The position numbers and the translations under genes are program-made. Under the pieces are notes generated by a model. It was given only the letters and a program-made list of their open reading frames with translations, did no database searches and was not told the DNA's origin. A stretch of 37,269 nucleotides of DNA from Ornithomonoglobus_A sp034090805 (GTDB lineage: Bacteria > Bacillota > Clostridia > UBA1381). This document shows positions 30,049 to 37,269 of the stretch, in pieces; positions within the stretch are counted from its first letter, which is position 1, and the number at the start of each line of letters is the position of its first letter. The stretch covers positions 1 to 37,269 of the forward strand of contig JAXDRV010000101.1 of the NCBI GenBank assembly GCA_034090805.1. The letters are read 5' to 3'.

Positions 30049-30470
30049 ACAGGATGAAGCTTGAATTTTTAAGCTGCTCCGGAAACGAGCGGTTTGCAAG
30101 AAGCGTTGCGGCTGCGTTTATACTGGAGCTTGACCCGACTCTGGAGGAGCTTTCCGAAATACGGACAGCGGTATCCGAGGCGGTCACAAACGCCGTTGTT
30201 CACGGCTACGGCGGCAAAGAGGGTATCATCACCCTTGAGGGCAGACTTGAGGGTAACGAGGTGGAGTTTATCGTTTCGGACAGCGGAGCGGGAATCGAGG
30301 ATATTAAAAAAGCAAGAGAGCCGTTATTTACCGGTAAACCGGAGGACGAGCGTTCGGGAATAGGCTTTACGATAATGGAAAGCTTCATGGACAGTCTTGA
30401 GGTCGAAAGTGCTCCGGGCAAGGGAACGCGTGTCATTATGCGCAGGCTTATAGAGGTGGAAAATGACTGA
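30045..30470 (+). CDS. spoIIAB: Anti-sigma F factor SpoIIAB
   Basis: Serine kinase and anti-sigma factor of 141 residues with a GHKL ATPase fold. N box SEAVTNAVVHGYG with catalytic Glu45 and metal-binding Asn49, G1 box DSGAGIED (about 88-95), G2 box RSGIGFTIMESFMD. It phosphorylates SpoIIAA and holds sigma-F inactive before septation. It overlaps spoIIAA by four bases and sigF by eight, so the three are translated in step. Confidence 0.97.
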   Translation: MNRMKLEFLSCSGNERFARSVAAAFILELDPTLEELSEIRTAVSEAVTNAVVHGYGGKEGIITLEGRLEGNEVEFIVSDSGAGIEDIKKAREPLFTGKPEDERSGIGFTIMESFMDSLEVESAPGKGTRVIMRRLIEVEND

Positions 30471-31176
30471 CAATGCCGCTTTGATAACTCGAATACGTGA
30501 CGGGGACAAGCAGGCAAGAGATACAATGGTAGAGGAAAACATGGGACTCGTACATAGCGTTGCACGCCGCTTTGACGGCAGAGGCTGCGACAGAGAGGAT
30601 CTCGTTCAGATAGGCGCCATCGGACTTATCAAGGCAATCAACAAGTTCGACAGCTCCTTTAACGTGCGTTTTTCAACGTACGCCGTCCCGATGATAATGG
30701 GAGAGATAAAGCGGTTTCTGCGTGATGACGGCATGGTAAAGGTCAGCCGAACATTAAAGGAAACAGCGTCAAAGGGACGTCGGGCAAGGGAGCTTTTGCA
30801 GCTCAGGCTCGGACGTGAGCCGACAGTTGCGGAGATAGCCTCCGAATGCGGAATCAGCGAGGAGGAAATATCAGAGGCATTCGAGGCAGCCGCCCCGCCA
30901 AATTCCATATACGAGAGCGTTTTTTCGGGTAGCGGCAAGGAGATACAGCTCATGGACACGCTTGCGGCGGACAGCTGCGAGGACGGTGTTGTAAACAAGG
31001 TTTTGCTTAAGGAGCTTTTGGAGCAGCTGAGCGAGAGGGAGCGGCTTATCATCACGCTGAGATATTTCCGCGGGAAAACACAAGCGGAAATATCGGAAAT
31101 AGTGGGAGTATCGCAGGTACAGATTTCCCGCATCGAGAAAAAAGCAATGGAGCGGCTCAGGAAGTTTTATGAATAA
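30463..31176 (+). CDS. sigF: Sporulation sigma factor F
   Basis: Sigma-70 family protein of 237 residues, the first forespore-specific sigma factor. Region 2 (about 30-95) has GRGCDREDLVQIGAIGLIKAINKFDSSF and RFSTYAVPMIMGEIKRFLRDDGMVKVSR, typical of SigF/SigB/SigG; region 3 lies at about 100-160; region 4 has LSERERLIITLRYFRGKTQAEISEIVGVSQVQISRIEKKA. It ends the spoIIA operon. spoVA genes, which often follow, are absent; element R3 lies next. Confidence 0.97.
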   Translation: MTDNAALITRIRDGDKQARDTMVEENMGLVHSVARRFDGRGCDREDLVQIGAIGLIKAINKFDSSFNVRFSTYAVPMIMGEIKRFLRDDGMVKVSRTLKETASKGRRARELLQLRLGREPTVAEIASECGISEEEISEAFEAAAPPNSIYESVFSGSGKEIQLMDTLAADSCEDGVVNKVLLKELLEQLSERERLIITLRYFRGKTQAEISEIVGVSQVQISRIEKKAMERLRKFYE

Positions 31177-31215
31177 TTCCATGCTTTTTTGAATAAATAT
31201 AGTAAGTAATTTATA

Positions 31216-31479
31216 CAGGCGGTTGTTAATTTCTGCTTTCACTGCTGAATTTGAGATATTTCTTATTAAGCTTCGGCTCAAACATCCTAACTGCATTCGG
31301 AAACTCGCCGAAACTCAATCAGAAACATCACAAATTCTGTCAACTCTGTAACAAACTTATGGAATTTGCGAGTGTTTTTGAGGGTGTTCAGACGAGTTAC
31401 CGAACGCAGTGGAGGATGTTTGAGTCTGAATAAGCTCAAAAATACTCGCAAATCCAAGCGCATATTTTACAACCACCCA
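31216..31479. mobile_element. Palindromic element R3 (two-hairpin reference copy)
   Basis: A 264-bp copy in the B-then-A order. The ends are AGGCGGTTGTTAAT (31217-31230) and ATTTTACAACCACCC (31464-31478). Hairpin B is 31247-31277 with 31307-31337 (31 bp, five mismatches) around a 29-nt loop. Hairpin A is 31361-31393 with 31424-31455 (about 32 bp, few mismatches) around a 30-nt loop. The A loop (31394-31423) is close to the reverse complement of the B loop (31278-31306). Flanking repeats are degraded: AGTAATTTATA (31205-31215) and AAAAATTTATA (31480-31490). The right end lies 17 nt before the M14 peptidase start. Confidence 0.87.
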
Positions 31480-31507
31480 AAAAATTTATAAATACGGAGG
31501 TATGCCA

Positions 31508-32383
31508 ATGTGCTATGATTACAATCGTCTTAACGGCGAGATAGAGATGCTTTTGTCAAATTACGGAGGATTAATCGACAGCTTTTCGGCGGGCGAAAGC
31601 GTAATGGGGAAAAATATACCTTGCATTAAAGCGGGATACGGAAAAAAAAGTATGCTGCTCATAGGCGCTCATCACGGTCTTGAATATCTGACCTCGGCGT
31701 TTCTTATGCGGTTTATTTCAAATTACATAGTCCGTCTTGTAACGGGCAGCAAATATTTTGACTGCGATATACGCAAAATGTTCGGCGAGGTCACGCTGTA
31801 TATTATCCCAATGCTAAATCCCGACGGTGTTGACATTGCCGTCCACGGACTTGACATCACAAACCCGTACCACAGACGGCTGATAAGCCTTGTGGGTATT
31901 CACAGCTTTAACAAGGTCTGGCAGGCGAATGCGGACGGAGTGGATATTAACCACAATTACGATGCCGGCTGGAAAATGGTGATGGAGCGTCCGTCACCGT
32001 CAAAATTCGGCGGTCCGTATCCCGAATCCGAGCCGGAAACACGTGCCGCCATCAAGCTGATACGTGAAAAGGATATAGATATGGTACTTGCATTTCACAG
32101 TCAGGGACGTGAAATATATTACGACTATGACGGAATGGCTGCGCAGCGGTCGTATGATATTGCAAAGCGCATGGCGGAGGAAAGCGGCTACGCAGTTATG
32201 CAGCCGGACGGCACCGCCGCCTTCGGCGGCTGCAAGGATTGGTTTATTAAGGAATTCGGACGTGAGGGCTTTACAATAGAAATCGGCAGCGGTAAAAACC
32301 CTCTGCCGATGGAAATGCTTGATAAAGTATACGACGAAAACGCAAGGCTTGTGCTTGCGGCTATGTGCGAGCTTATCCGGTAA
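31508..32383 (+). CDS. M14-family zinc carboxypeptidase
   Basis: Protein of 291 residues of the M14 family, close in style to the gamma-D-glutamyl-meso-diaminopimelate peptidases that trim peptidoglycan stem peptides. Zinc ligands: H-x-x-E in GAHHGLEYL (about 57-65) and a later His in LAFHSQGREI; substrate-binding GVDINHNYD (about 144-152); the catalytic Glu is in GFTIEIGSGKNP. No signal peptide is visible, so it may act in the cytoplasm, for example in peptide recycling, or in sporulation. The ATG at 31508 is seven bases from GGAGG; the ATG at 31502 is too close to it. Its end overlaps that of recD2 by 11 bases (convergent). Confidence 0.88.
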   Translation: MCYDYNRLNGEIEMLLSNYGGLIDSFSAGESVMGKNIPCIKAGYGKKSMLLIGAHHGLEYLTSAFLMRFISNYIVRLVTGSKYFDCDIRKMFGEVTLYIIPMLNPDGVDIAVHGLDITNPYHRRLISLVGIHSFNKVWQANADGVDINHNYDAGWKMVMERPSPSKFGGPYPESEPETRAAIKLIREKDIDMVLAFHSQGREIYYDYDGMAAQRSYDIAKRMAEESGYAVMQPDGTAAFGGCKDWFIKEFGREGFTIEIGSGKNPLPMEMLDKVYDENARLVLAAMCELIR

Positions 32384-34616
32384 CGCCGCTGTCCCTGCTG
32401 TCCGAAATCGCCTTAATATCTGCCATTCGTGACGCAAGAGCGGTAAAGCGCCGTTTTGTGTATGCGTTGTTTACCATATTCACGGCGGTCAGCTCAGAGC
32501 CGACAAGTATGACAATATCCCTTGCACGTGTGACGGCGGTATAGAAAAGATTGCGGGTCATAAGCCTCGGCATGAATGCGCCGAGCGGCATAATAACAAT
32601 CGGAAATTCACTTCCCTGGCTTTTATGAACCGTAACGGCATACGACAAATCAAGCTCATCAAGACCGAGAAACGGATAATCAACGTATTTTTCATCATCG
32701 AAAAGTACGGTCATATATTTTCCGCTTTTGTCAATGCGCTTGATAATCCCCATATCACCGTTAAATATACCCGCTCCCTCGTCACCGTTGGTGCGCTTGT
32801 AAATCATATCGTAATTGTTTTTTGTCTGCATGACCTTATCGCCCTCACGGAACGTCACCGAGCCGTATATATGCTCTGCCTTGTCCTCCGACGGCGGATT
32901 GTATGCCGCTTGGAGCATACGGTTCAGGCTTACCGTGCCGATGTCGCCCTTTTTTGTGGGAGATAAAATTTGTATCTCGGTAAGCGGGTTGACCTTGTAG
33001 CTTTTCGGCAGACGATTGACGAACAAATCCCTTATCGTTTCGCTTATCGCTCTTGCCGAGCCTCTGCGCAGACAGAAAAAATCACTGCTCTTTGTCGACA
33101 GGTCGGGCATTTCTCCCCTGTTTATGCGGTGAGCGTTGACGATTATCAGGCTTTGCTCTGCCTGTCTGAAAATTTTGTTAAGACGTATAACAGGTATTGC
33201 TCCGCTTTCGATAATATCCTTAAGCACGCTGCCCGGTCCTATGGACGGGAGCTGATCGCTGTCGCCGCACAGTATAACACGCGCACCGCTTTTTACCGCC
33301 TTAAGGAACGAGTGCATAAGCGGTGTATCAACCATACTCACCTCGTCAAGTATGATAACGTCTGCCTTGAGGGGATTTGTTTCGTTGTAGGTAAAGCAGT
33401 GTACGCCGTTTTTGTATTCCGTTCCGAGAAGTCGGTGGATCGTCTTTGCCTCAAGTCCCGTTATCTGCGACAGACGCTTTGCGGCACGTCCCGTCGGAGC
33501 GGCAAGCGCAACGGAAAGCTGCATATCCTCAAGCACCTTGATCATTGTGTTTACGGTTGTGGTTTTTCCCGTTCCCGGTCCTCCCGTCAGCACCATGCAC
33601 CCGCATGAGGCGGCGGTTATTACGGCATTTTTCTGTTCGGGAGCAAGCTCCGTTTCGGGTGAGAGCGCAGCGATGCGTTCCTCTGCCAAAACGGGAGTAA
33701 GCGTGTGCTTCTGCGGAATTTCCGCCATCATCGTAAGACGGCTTGCAATGTACATCTCCTGCTCGTACAGCACACTCAGAAAGCATACGCTTGTGCGGTC
33801 TATGCAGTCGGAAACAAGCTCCTTATCCTCGATAAGCTCTGCAACGGCATTGTCTGTTTCATCCTCCGTCACATTCAGCTTGTATGCGGAATCCTCAATG
33901 AGAAGCGACCTCGGCATATACGTATGTCCGTCGTTGTACGCAGCCGTCTGCATAATATATTTTATACCCGATCGTATGCGCATCATGCTGTTTTTCGGTA
34001 TTCCCATATTATATGCGATTGTGTCTGCCGTGGTGAACGACACACCCGCAACCGCATCGGACAGCGCATACGGATTTTTTTCTATTATTTCCACCGCCCC
34101 GCTGCCGAACACATCATGCACCTTCATTGCAATCGAGGGCGAAATGTTAAATTTCTGCAAAAATATCACGAGTCTTTGAACGGACTGCTGCCGCTTAAAG
34201 GAATCGCTTATCTTTAAGGCTCTGTCATAGCTGATACCCTTAAGCTCCGCCATTTTTTCCGGTTCGTTCATAATAACGGAGAGAGTGTCCTCGCCGAATG
34301 CGGCAACAAGCTTTTTCGCCGTTGCCTCACGCACTCCCTCGATAATCCCGGAGCTTAAGTACCTTAATATGGTTTCCTCGTCCGTAGGCATTACCGCCTC
34401 GTAATATTCGATTTTAAACTGATCGCCGTAGTCGTAGTGCGTTGTCCAGTAGCCGGTTATTTTAATGCACTGTCCCTCGCTTATATACGGCAGAATACCA
34501 ACTGCGGTGAAATAATCATGTCCGTCGGAATACGACGCCTCCATAACCGTATAGCCGTTATCCTCATTGGCATATATTATTTCCTCCACAAGGCAGGTAA
34601 TGGTTTCATTTGACAT
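32373..34616 (-). CDS. recD2: ATP-dependent DNA helicase RecD2
   Basis: SF1B 5'-3' helicase of 747 residues. An OB-like N-terminal domain (about 1-75) precedes helix-hairpin-helix repeats (about 90-200) and the helicase core. Motif I GGPGTGKTTTV lies near residue 350, followed by APTGRAAKRL (Ia), ILDEVSMVD (II), LCGDSDQLPSIGPG (III), the C-terminal SH3-like insert with GIFNGDMGIIKRID, VTVHKSQGSEFP (V) and LFYTAVTRARDIVILVG (VI). RecD2 occurs in bacteria without RecBC and helps replication-fork repair. The ribosome binding site is weak (GGATATGACAG before the ATG). Element R4 begins 43 bases upstream. Confidence 0.96.
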   Translation of the reverse strand: MSNETITCLVEEIIYANEDNGYTVMEASYSDGHDYFTAVGILPYISEGQCIKITGYWTTHYDYGDQFKIEYYEAVMPTDEETILRYLSSGIIEGVREATAKKLVAAFGEDTLSVIMNEPEKMAELKGISYDRALKISDSFKRQQSVQRLVIFLQKFNISPSIAMKVHDVFGSGAVEIIEKNPYALSDAVAGVSFTTADTIAYNMGIPKNSMMRIRSGIKYIMQTAAYNDGHTYMPRSLLIEDSAYKLNVTEDETDNAVAELIEDKELVSDCIDRTSVCFLSVLYEQEMYIASRLTMMAEIPQKHTLTPVLAEERIAALSPETELAPEQKNAVITAASCGCMVLTGGPGTGKTTTVNTMIKVLEDMQLSVALAAPTGRAAKRLSQITGLEAKTIHRLLGTEYKNGVHCFTYNETNPLKADVIILDEVSMVDTPLMHSFLKAVKSGARVILCGDSDQLPSIGPGSVLKDIIESGAIPVIRLNKIFRQAEQSLIIVNAHRINRGEMPDLSTKSSDFFCLRRGSARAISETIRDLFVNRLPKSYKVNPLTEIQILSPTKKGDIGTVSLNRMLQAAYNPPSEDKAEHIYGSVTFREGDKVMQTKNNYDMIYKRTNGDEGAGIFNGDMGIIKRIDKSGKYMTVLFDDEKYVDYPFLGLDELDLSYAVTVHKSQGSEFPIVIMPLGAFMPRLMTRNLFYTAVTRARDIVILVGSELTAVNMVNNAYTKRRFTALASRMADIKAISDSRDSGVTG

Positions 34617-34659
34617 TATTATCTGTCATATCCTTTCAAATTTATATGTATTTAATTAA

Positions 34660-34928
34660 TTGCGAAATGTAACATTCCCTCGGAATTTGAGATATTTCCG
34701 ATTACGGGGCGGCAGGGACACCGCTCCTACACATCCTCACTTTGTTCGGGAACTCGCCGAAACTCAATCGGAAACATCACAAATCCCCCTCAAAGATGTA
34801 ACATCCTATAAGATTTGCAAGTATTTTTGAGGTTGTTCAGACGAGTTACCGAACGCAGTGAGGGATGTTTGAGTCTGAATAAACTCAAAAATACTCGCAA
34901 ATCAAAAGTTATATTTTACAACCGATAT
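34660..34928. mobile_element. Palindromic element R4 (two-hairpin form, altered)
   Basis: A copy of about 269 bp in the B-then-A order; the ends are placed by comparison with R1 and R3. The left end GCGAAATGTAAC is worn, the right end ATTTTACAACC intact. Hairpin A is about 34813-34843 with 34874-34903. The B hairpin is changed: part of its left arm and loop start is replaced by a Q-family hairpin (34703-34730). I see no flanking direct repeat. The right end overlaps the last codons of the minus-strand decarboxylase-fold gene, and the left end lies 43 bases before recD2. Confidence 0.8.
34703..34730. repeat. Small GC-rich hairpin repeat (family Q, copy 2, nested in R4)
   Basis: GGGGCGG (34706-34712) pairs with CCGCTCC (34721-34727), one G-U pair, around CAGGGACA, bounded by TAC on both sides. 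Compared with copy 1 at 29548-29577 the loop and borders are kept while the stem bases differ on both arms. It interrupts hairpin B of R4. Confidence 0.6.
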
Positions 34929-36245
34929 TTTGCCGTCCCTCATTCCCGTTATGCTGCCTCCGCAGGCGCACATACGCCCTATCTCCTCTGCCATGGCGGC
35001 AGTTATTTCCGCTCCGCAGCATATTATCGGTATTCCCGGGGGATATAACATAACGCTGCACGCCGCCGTTTTGCCGACAGCCTCCTCCGGAAAAAGCAGC
35101 TCTGTTTTGCAGAAGTACCCCTCCGAGGGCAAAAACCGCTCTATGGGCGGCTCAATGTTAATCTGACGTGATACCGGTGTGCCGCTGCCGAGAGTTTTAA
35201 GCGCAGCATACAGCGTTTCAAAATCTCCTTCGCTGTTTGACGGAGTCGCAATCAACACAATCGAAAACATATCCGCCATTTCTATGTCAATTCCGAATTT
35301 GTCGGCAAGCAGCTCCTCAGCCTCAAAGCCGCTCATGCCGCCGTCCGCAAAGTCGGTGTAAAATACAAGCCTTGTCGGATCGTCGTTTTTCATATGCGGC
35401 AGGTCAAGAGCCGATTTTAAGTTGCGGCATATATCGGCTGTTCTTTGCCATGCGGTCTTGTCAAGCGTGAGTGCCGCCGTTTCGGCCGATGCCGCAATAA
35501 CATAAGACGGACTTGAGCTTTGAAACATCGAAAGCGCACGCTCAAGCCTTTCTCTGTCTATCCTTATTCCGTTTACGTGCAGATACGCCGCTCCGTTTAA
35601 TGCGTTCAGCGTCTTGTGTGCGCTCATAACGGTGCAGTCCGAGCCAAGCTCCGTTGCCGCCGCCGGGAACGGCTCTCCTACGGCAAAATGCGCTCCGTGA
35701 GCCTGGTCGGTTATAAGCGGCTTATTCTGTGCATGACAAAGAGCCGCTATCCGCTCAATATCCTTTACACGTCCGTAATAATCGGGAGATACCGCTATCG
35801 CCGCCTTACATTCCGACAGCAGCGTTGAAAACAGCTCCTCGTCAAACCCGGCATATCCTCCGTATGCGTCGTATTTAAGCGGCATAAGCCTCACCCCCGC
35901 CCCAATCAACGCGCACGTGTTTATAACGCTCATGTGGCAGTCGGCAAAGGCAAGCAGCGTATCACCGGGATCAACCGCCGCCGAAATCGCCGCCTGTATC
36001 CCCGCAGTCGAGCCGCCCGTCATTATATAGCTTTTATCGCTGTGATAAAGCTGTGCTATAAGCTCCTGCGAACGCTTTACCGCCGCTCCGGGACGGTGCA
36101 GATTTTCCGTTGCGTCAAGCTCCGTAACATCGCAGTCTGTAAGCCCCGGCATAAGCCCCCGCCCGTTTTTATGCCCCGGCATGGCAAAGCTTATTCTGTT
36201 GCTGCGGTGATATTTCGTAAGACGTTCGTAAATCGGCAGTTCCAT
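34902..36245 (-). CDS. Orn/Lys/Arg decarboxylase-family PLP enzyme (YaaO-like)
   Basis: PLP enzyme of 447 residues with the fold of the Orn/Lys/Arg decarboxylases, like Bacillus YaaO/SpeA. FAMPGHKNGRG and DVTELDATENLH are family hallmarks; the PLP lysine is in VMSAHKTLNALNGAAYLH (about residue 212), and the Asp in PLITDQAHGAHF contacts the cofactor. The C-terminal domain has LYPPGIPIICCGAEI. The final codons (about ISVVKYNF) and the stop come from the end of element R4, so the original C terminus may have been slightly different. The ATG at 36245 follows GGATAATTGCTT. Substrate not determined. Confidence 0.88.
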   Translation of the reverse strand: MELPIYERLTKYHRSNRISFAMPGHKNGRGLMPGLTDCDVTELDATENLHRPGAAVKRSQELIAQLYHSDKSYIMTGGSTAGIQAAISAAVDPGDTLLAFADCHMSVINTCALIGAGVRLMPLKYDAYGGYAGFDEELFSTLLSECKAAIAVSPDYYGRVKDIERIAALCHAQNKPLITDQAHGAHFAVGEPFPAAATELGSDCTVMSAHKTLNALNGAAYLHVNGIRIDRERLERALSMFQSSSPSYVIAASAETAALTLDKTAWQRTADICRNLKSALDLPHMKNDDPTRLVFYTDFADGGMSGFEAEELLADKFGIDIEMADMFSIVLIATPSNSEGDFETLYAALKTLGSGTPVSRQINIEPPIERFLPSEGYFCKTELLFPEEAVGKTAACSVMLYPPGIPIICCGAEITAAMAEEIGRMCACGGSITGMRDGKISVVKYNF

Positions 36246-36280
36246 AAGCAATTATCCTTTCCGTAAGACTTTCTACATAT

Positions 36281-36309
36281 ATTATACAAAAAAAGCGAAC
36301 ATATGTAAA
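36281..36309 (-). promoter_or_regulatory. Sigma-A promoter of the decarboxylase-fold gene
   Basis: Minus-strand TTTACA (36304-36309), a 17-bp spacer and TATAAT (36281-36286). Confidence 0.83.
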
Positions 36310-36351
36310 GCATATTTTTTAACATTTTTATTACAAAAATCAATAAAATAC

Positions 36352-36380
36352 TTGACAGCATAACAAACACAATATATAAT
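36352..36380 (+). promoter_or_regulatory. Sigma-A promoter of the HD-domain gene
   Basis: TTGACA (36352-36357), a 17-bp spacer and TATAAT (36375-36380): a full consensus match, divergent from the decarboxylase-fold promoter. Confidence 0.92.
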
Positions 36381-36411
36381 TATTATACATCACATCATGG
36401 GAGAGATTTGT

Positions 36412-36888
36412 ATGCAGTCTGTTATCAAAAGCATAAACGATGCTCGTCGCCGCTCAAGGCTGATGGAAATGCGCAAGTTCACTCAGCACGGCGATACCGA
36501 CTGTATGCTGCATACGGCCGCCGTTGCGTACTACAGCATACGGCTTGCCGCATTTATCGGCATAAAAATACACAAAAGCGAGCTTATAAGAGGAGCACTG
36601 CTCCACGATTATTTTTTGTACGACTGGCATGACGGCAAGCGTGAACGCAAAATACACGGCTTTACGCACCCGTCCGCCGCACTCAAAAACGCAATGGAGG
36701 ATTTTGAGCTTACCGCACGTGAAAAGGACATAATAAAAAAGCATATGTTCCCGCTCACGCCCGCCCCGCCCAAATACCGGGAAAGCATTATCGTCTGCCT
36801 GGTAGATAAGGGCTGCTCACTGTACGAAACGTTTAAACGCCGTAATTCGTACAGCCTTCTGCGCAGCAGATTATCAAAAATTATATGA
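36412..36888 (+). CDS. HD-domain phosphohydrolase
   Basis: Protein of 158 residues of the HD superfamily. Metal-binding residues: H in DCMLHTAAVAYYS (about 34), the HD pair in LLHDYFLYDWHD (about 64-65), the following His residues in HGFTHPSAAL, and the late Asp in IVCLVDKGCSLYET. The 158-residue length and the HD-x-F-x-Y-D-W motif match small clostridial HD proteins usually annotated as phosphohydrolases. The ATG at 36412 has GGGAGAG seven bases upstream; an ATG at 36397 overlaps that site. A consensus promoter precedes it. Substrate unknown. Confidence 0.88.
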   Translation: MQSVIKSINDARRRSRLMEMRKFTQHGDTDCMLHTAAVAYYSIRLAAFIGIKIHKSELIRGALLHDYFLYDWHDGKRERKIHGFTHPSAALKNAMEDFELTAREKDIIKKHMFPLTPAPPKYRESIIVCLVDKGCSLYETFKRRNSYSLLRSRLSKII

Positions 36889-36929
36889 TTACCGTTAATT
36901 TACGATTGCATTAAACTATAAGCATATAA

Positions 36930-37185
36930 TAGGTAATTGTAAAATGCGGTTTGGGATTTGAGAGTATTTTTGATTTTATTCGTACTCAAACATCCCTTGC
37001 GGTAACTCGTCCGAATAAACTCAAAAACATTCTCAAATCCTATAAAAAATAACACTTTTAGAAGAATTTATAATGTTTATTATTGAGTTTCGGCGAGTTC
37101 CCGAACGAAGTGAGGGATGTCTGAGTCGAAATTCAAGCAGAAACATCTCAAATTCCGCGGAAATCTTGAGTTTTACAATAGCCTA
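36930..37185. mobile_element. Palindromic element R5 (two-hairpin form)
   Basis: A 256-bp full copy in the A-then-B order, same orientation as R2. The ends are AGGTAATTGTAAAAT (36931-36945) and TTTTACAATAGCCT (37171-37184). The 13-bp direct repeat TATAAGCATATAA stands at 36917-36929 and 37186-37198. Hairpin A is about 36953-37040 with the short loop as in R2; hairpin B is about 37066-37157. The right repeat ends 19 nt before the TTG, or 22 nt before the ATG, of the next gene. Very close to R2 in sequence, so one or both inserted recently. Confidence 0.88.
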
Positions 37186-37217
37186 TATAAGCATATAAAG
37201 AAGGGAGGTACGTTTGC

Positions 37218-37269
37218 TTGATGGATTTAAAAAGATATTTCCTGTGTTTTGTTCTCTACAGCTTTATCG
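37218..37269 (+). CDS. Start of an unidentified gene (cut by window end)
   Basis: GGGAGG at 37203-37208 is followed by TTG (37218) and ATG (37221) in the same frame. The reading frame MDLKRYFLCFVLYSFI is open to the last base and looks like a membrane or signal segment. A different frame starting at TTG 37214 is also open. Too little sequence to name a product. Confidence 0.5.
   Translation, partial: MMDLKRYFLCFVLYSFI

Noticed and set aside
33412..34179. A 255-codon plus-strand frame opposite recD2
   Set aside because: It shadows the RecD2 helicase motifs; Ser/Ala/Val-rich with no start signal.
34902..36245. Pseudogene status of the decarboxylase-fold gene because of R4
   Set aside because: The frame is intact, catalytic motifs are present and only the last few codons are altered.

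Overview
The window looks like a chromosomal segment of a spore-forming, moderate-GC member of the Clostridia. The gene content and the style of its dispersed repeats suggest the Ruminococcaceae/Oscillospiraceae, but I cannot fix the genus. Supporting evidence: a spoIIAA-spoIIAB-sigF operon behind a near-perfect sigma-H promoter, a spoVAC gene, clostridial YidC/Jag, a short SRP RNA upstream of dnaX, Gram-positive ribosome binding sites and consensus sigma-A promoters. There is no phage, plasmid, insertion-sequence transposase or CRISPR array.

Layout: 1-250 is an array of five back-to-back perfect hairpins in front of an orphan spoVAC. 804-3655 is rpmH-rnpA-yidD-yidC-jag. 3677-5716 is a ribosomal-protein unit (L10 leader, rplJ, rplL, DUF177, rpmF), uncoupled from rplKA and rpoBC. 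yebC follows at 5.9-6.6 kb. 6.8-13.2 kb runs on the minus strand: a class-V aminotransferase/DUF3343 pair, a sugar-phosphate nucleotidyltransferase, a divergent long Prs, folP with fused folB-folK, and a small acidic protein with a secreted partner. Three small clostridial genes on the plus strand follow (13.7-14.5 kb). 14.7-23.8 kb, minus strand: an MsmX/UgpC-type ATPase, an EF-G paralogue, recR-ybaB-dnaX with the SRP RNA, then hslO with a DUF6056-like membrane protein. An amidohydrolase (24-25.2 kb, plus) converges on a five-gene minus-strand unit of exported protein, ABC ATPase, permease, histidine kinase and response regulator. 29.6-31.2 kb is spoIIA-sigF. Then come an M14 peptidase, recD2, an Orn/Lys/Arg-decarboxylase-fold protein, an HD-domain protein and a gene cut by the window end.

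The most unusual content is a five-copy family of palindromic, non-coding elements (called R1-R5 here), about 140-270 bp, at 5727-5868, 13385-13631, 31216-31479, 34660-34928 and 36930-37185. They have related terminal inverted repeats. Four are flanked by direct repeats of 11-13 bp (three perfect, one degraded), as after transposition. Full copies hold two long hairpins whose roughly 30-nt loops are complementary to each other, so the RNA or single-stranded DNA has two competing folds. Some stem positions differ between copies by compensatory changes. Every copy lies just in front of a gene: four end 16-22 nt before a start codon, and the fifth lies 43 nt before recD2 while also supplying the last codons and stop of the opposite gene. 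I see no protein in the window that would mobilise them. Two smaller hairpin families and a possible short RNA at about 14.58-14.66 kb add to the non-coding content.
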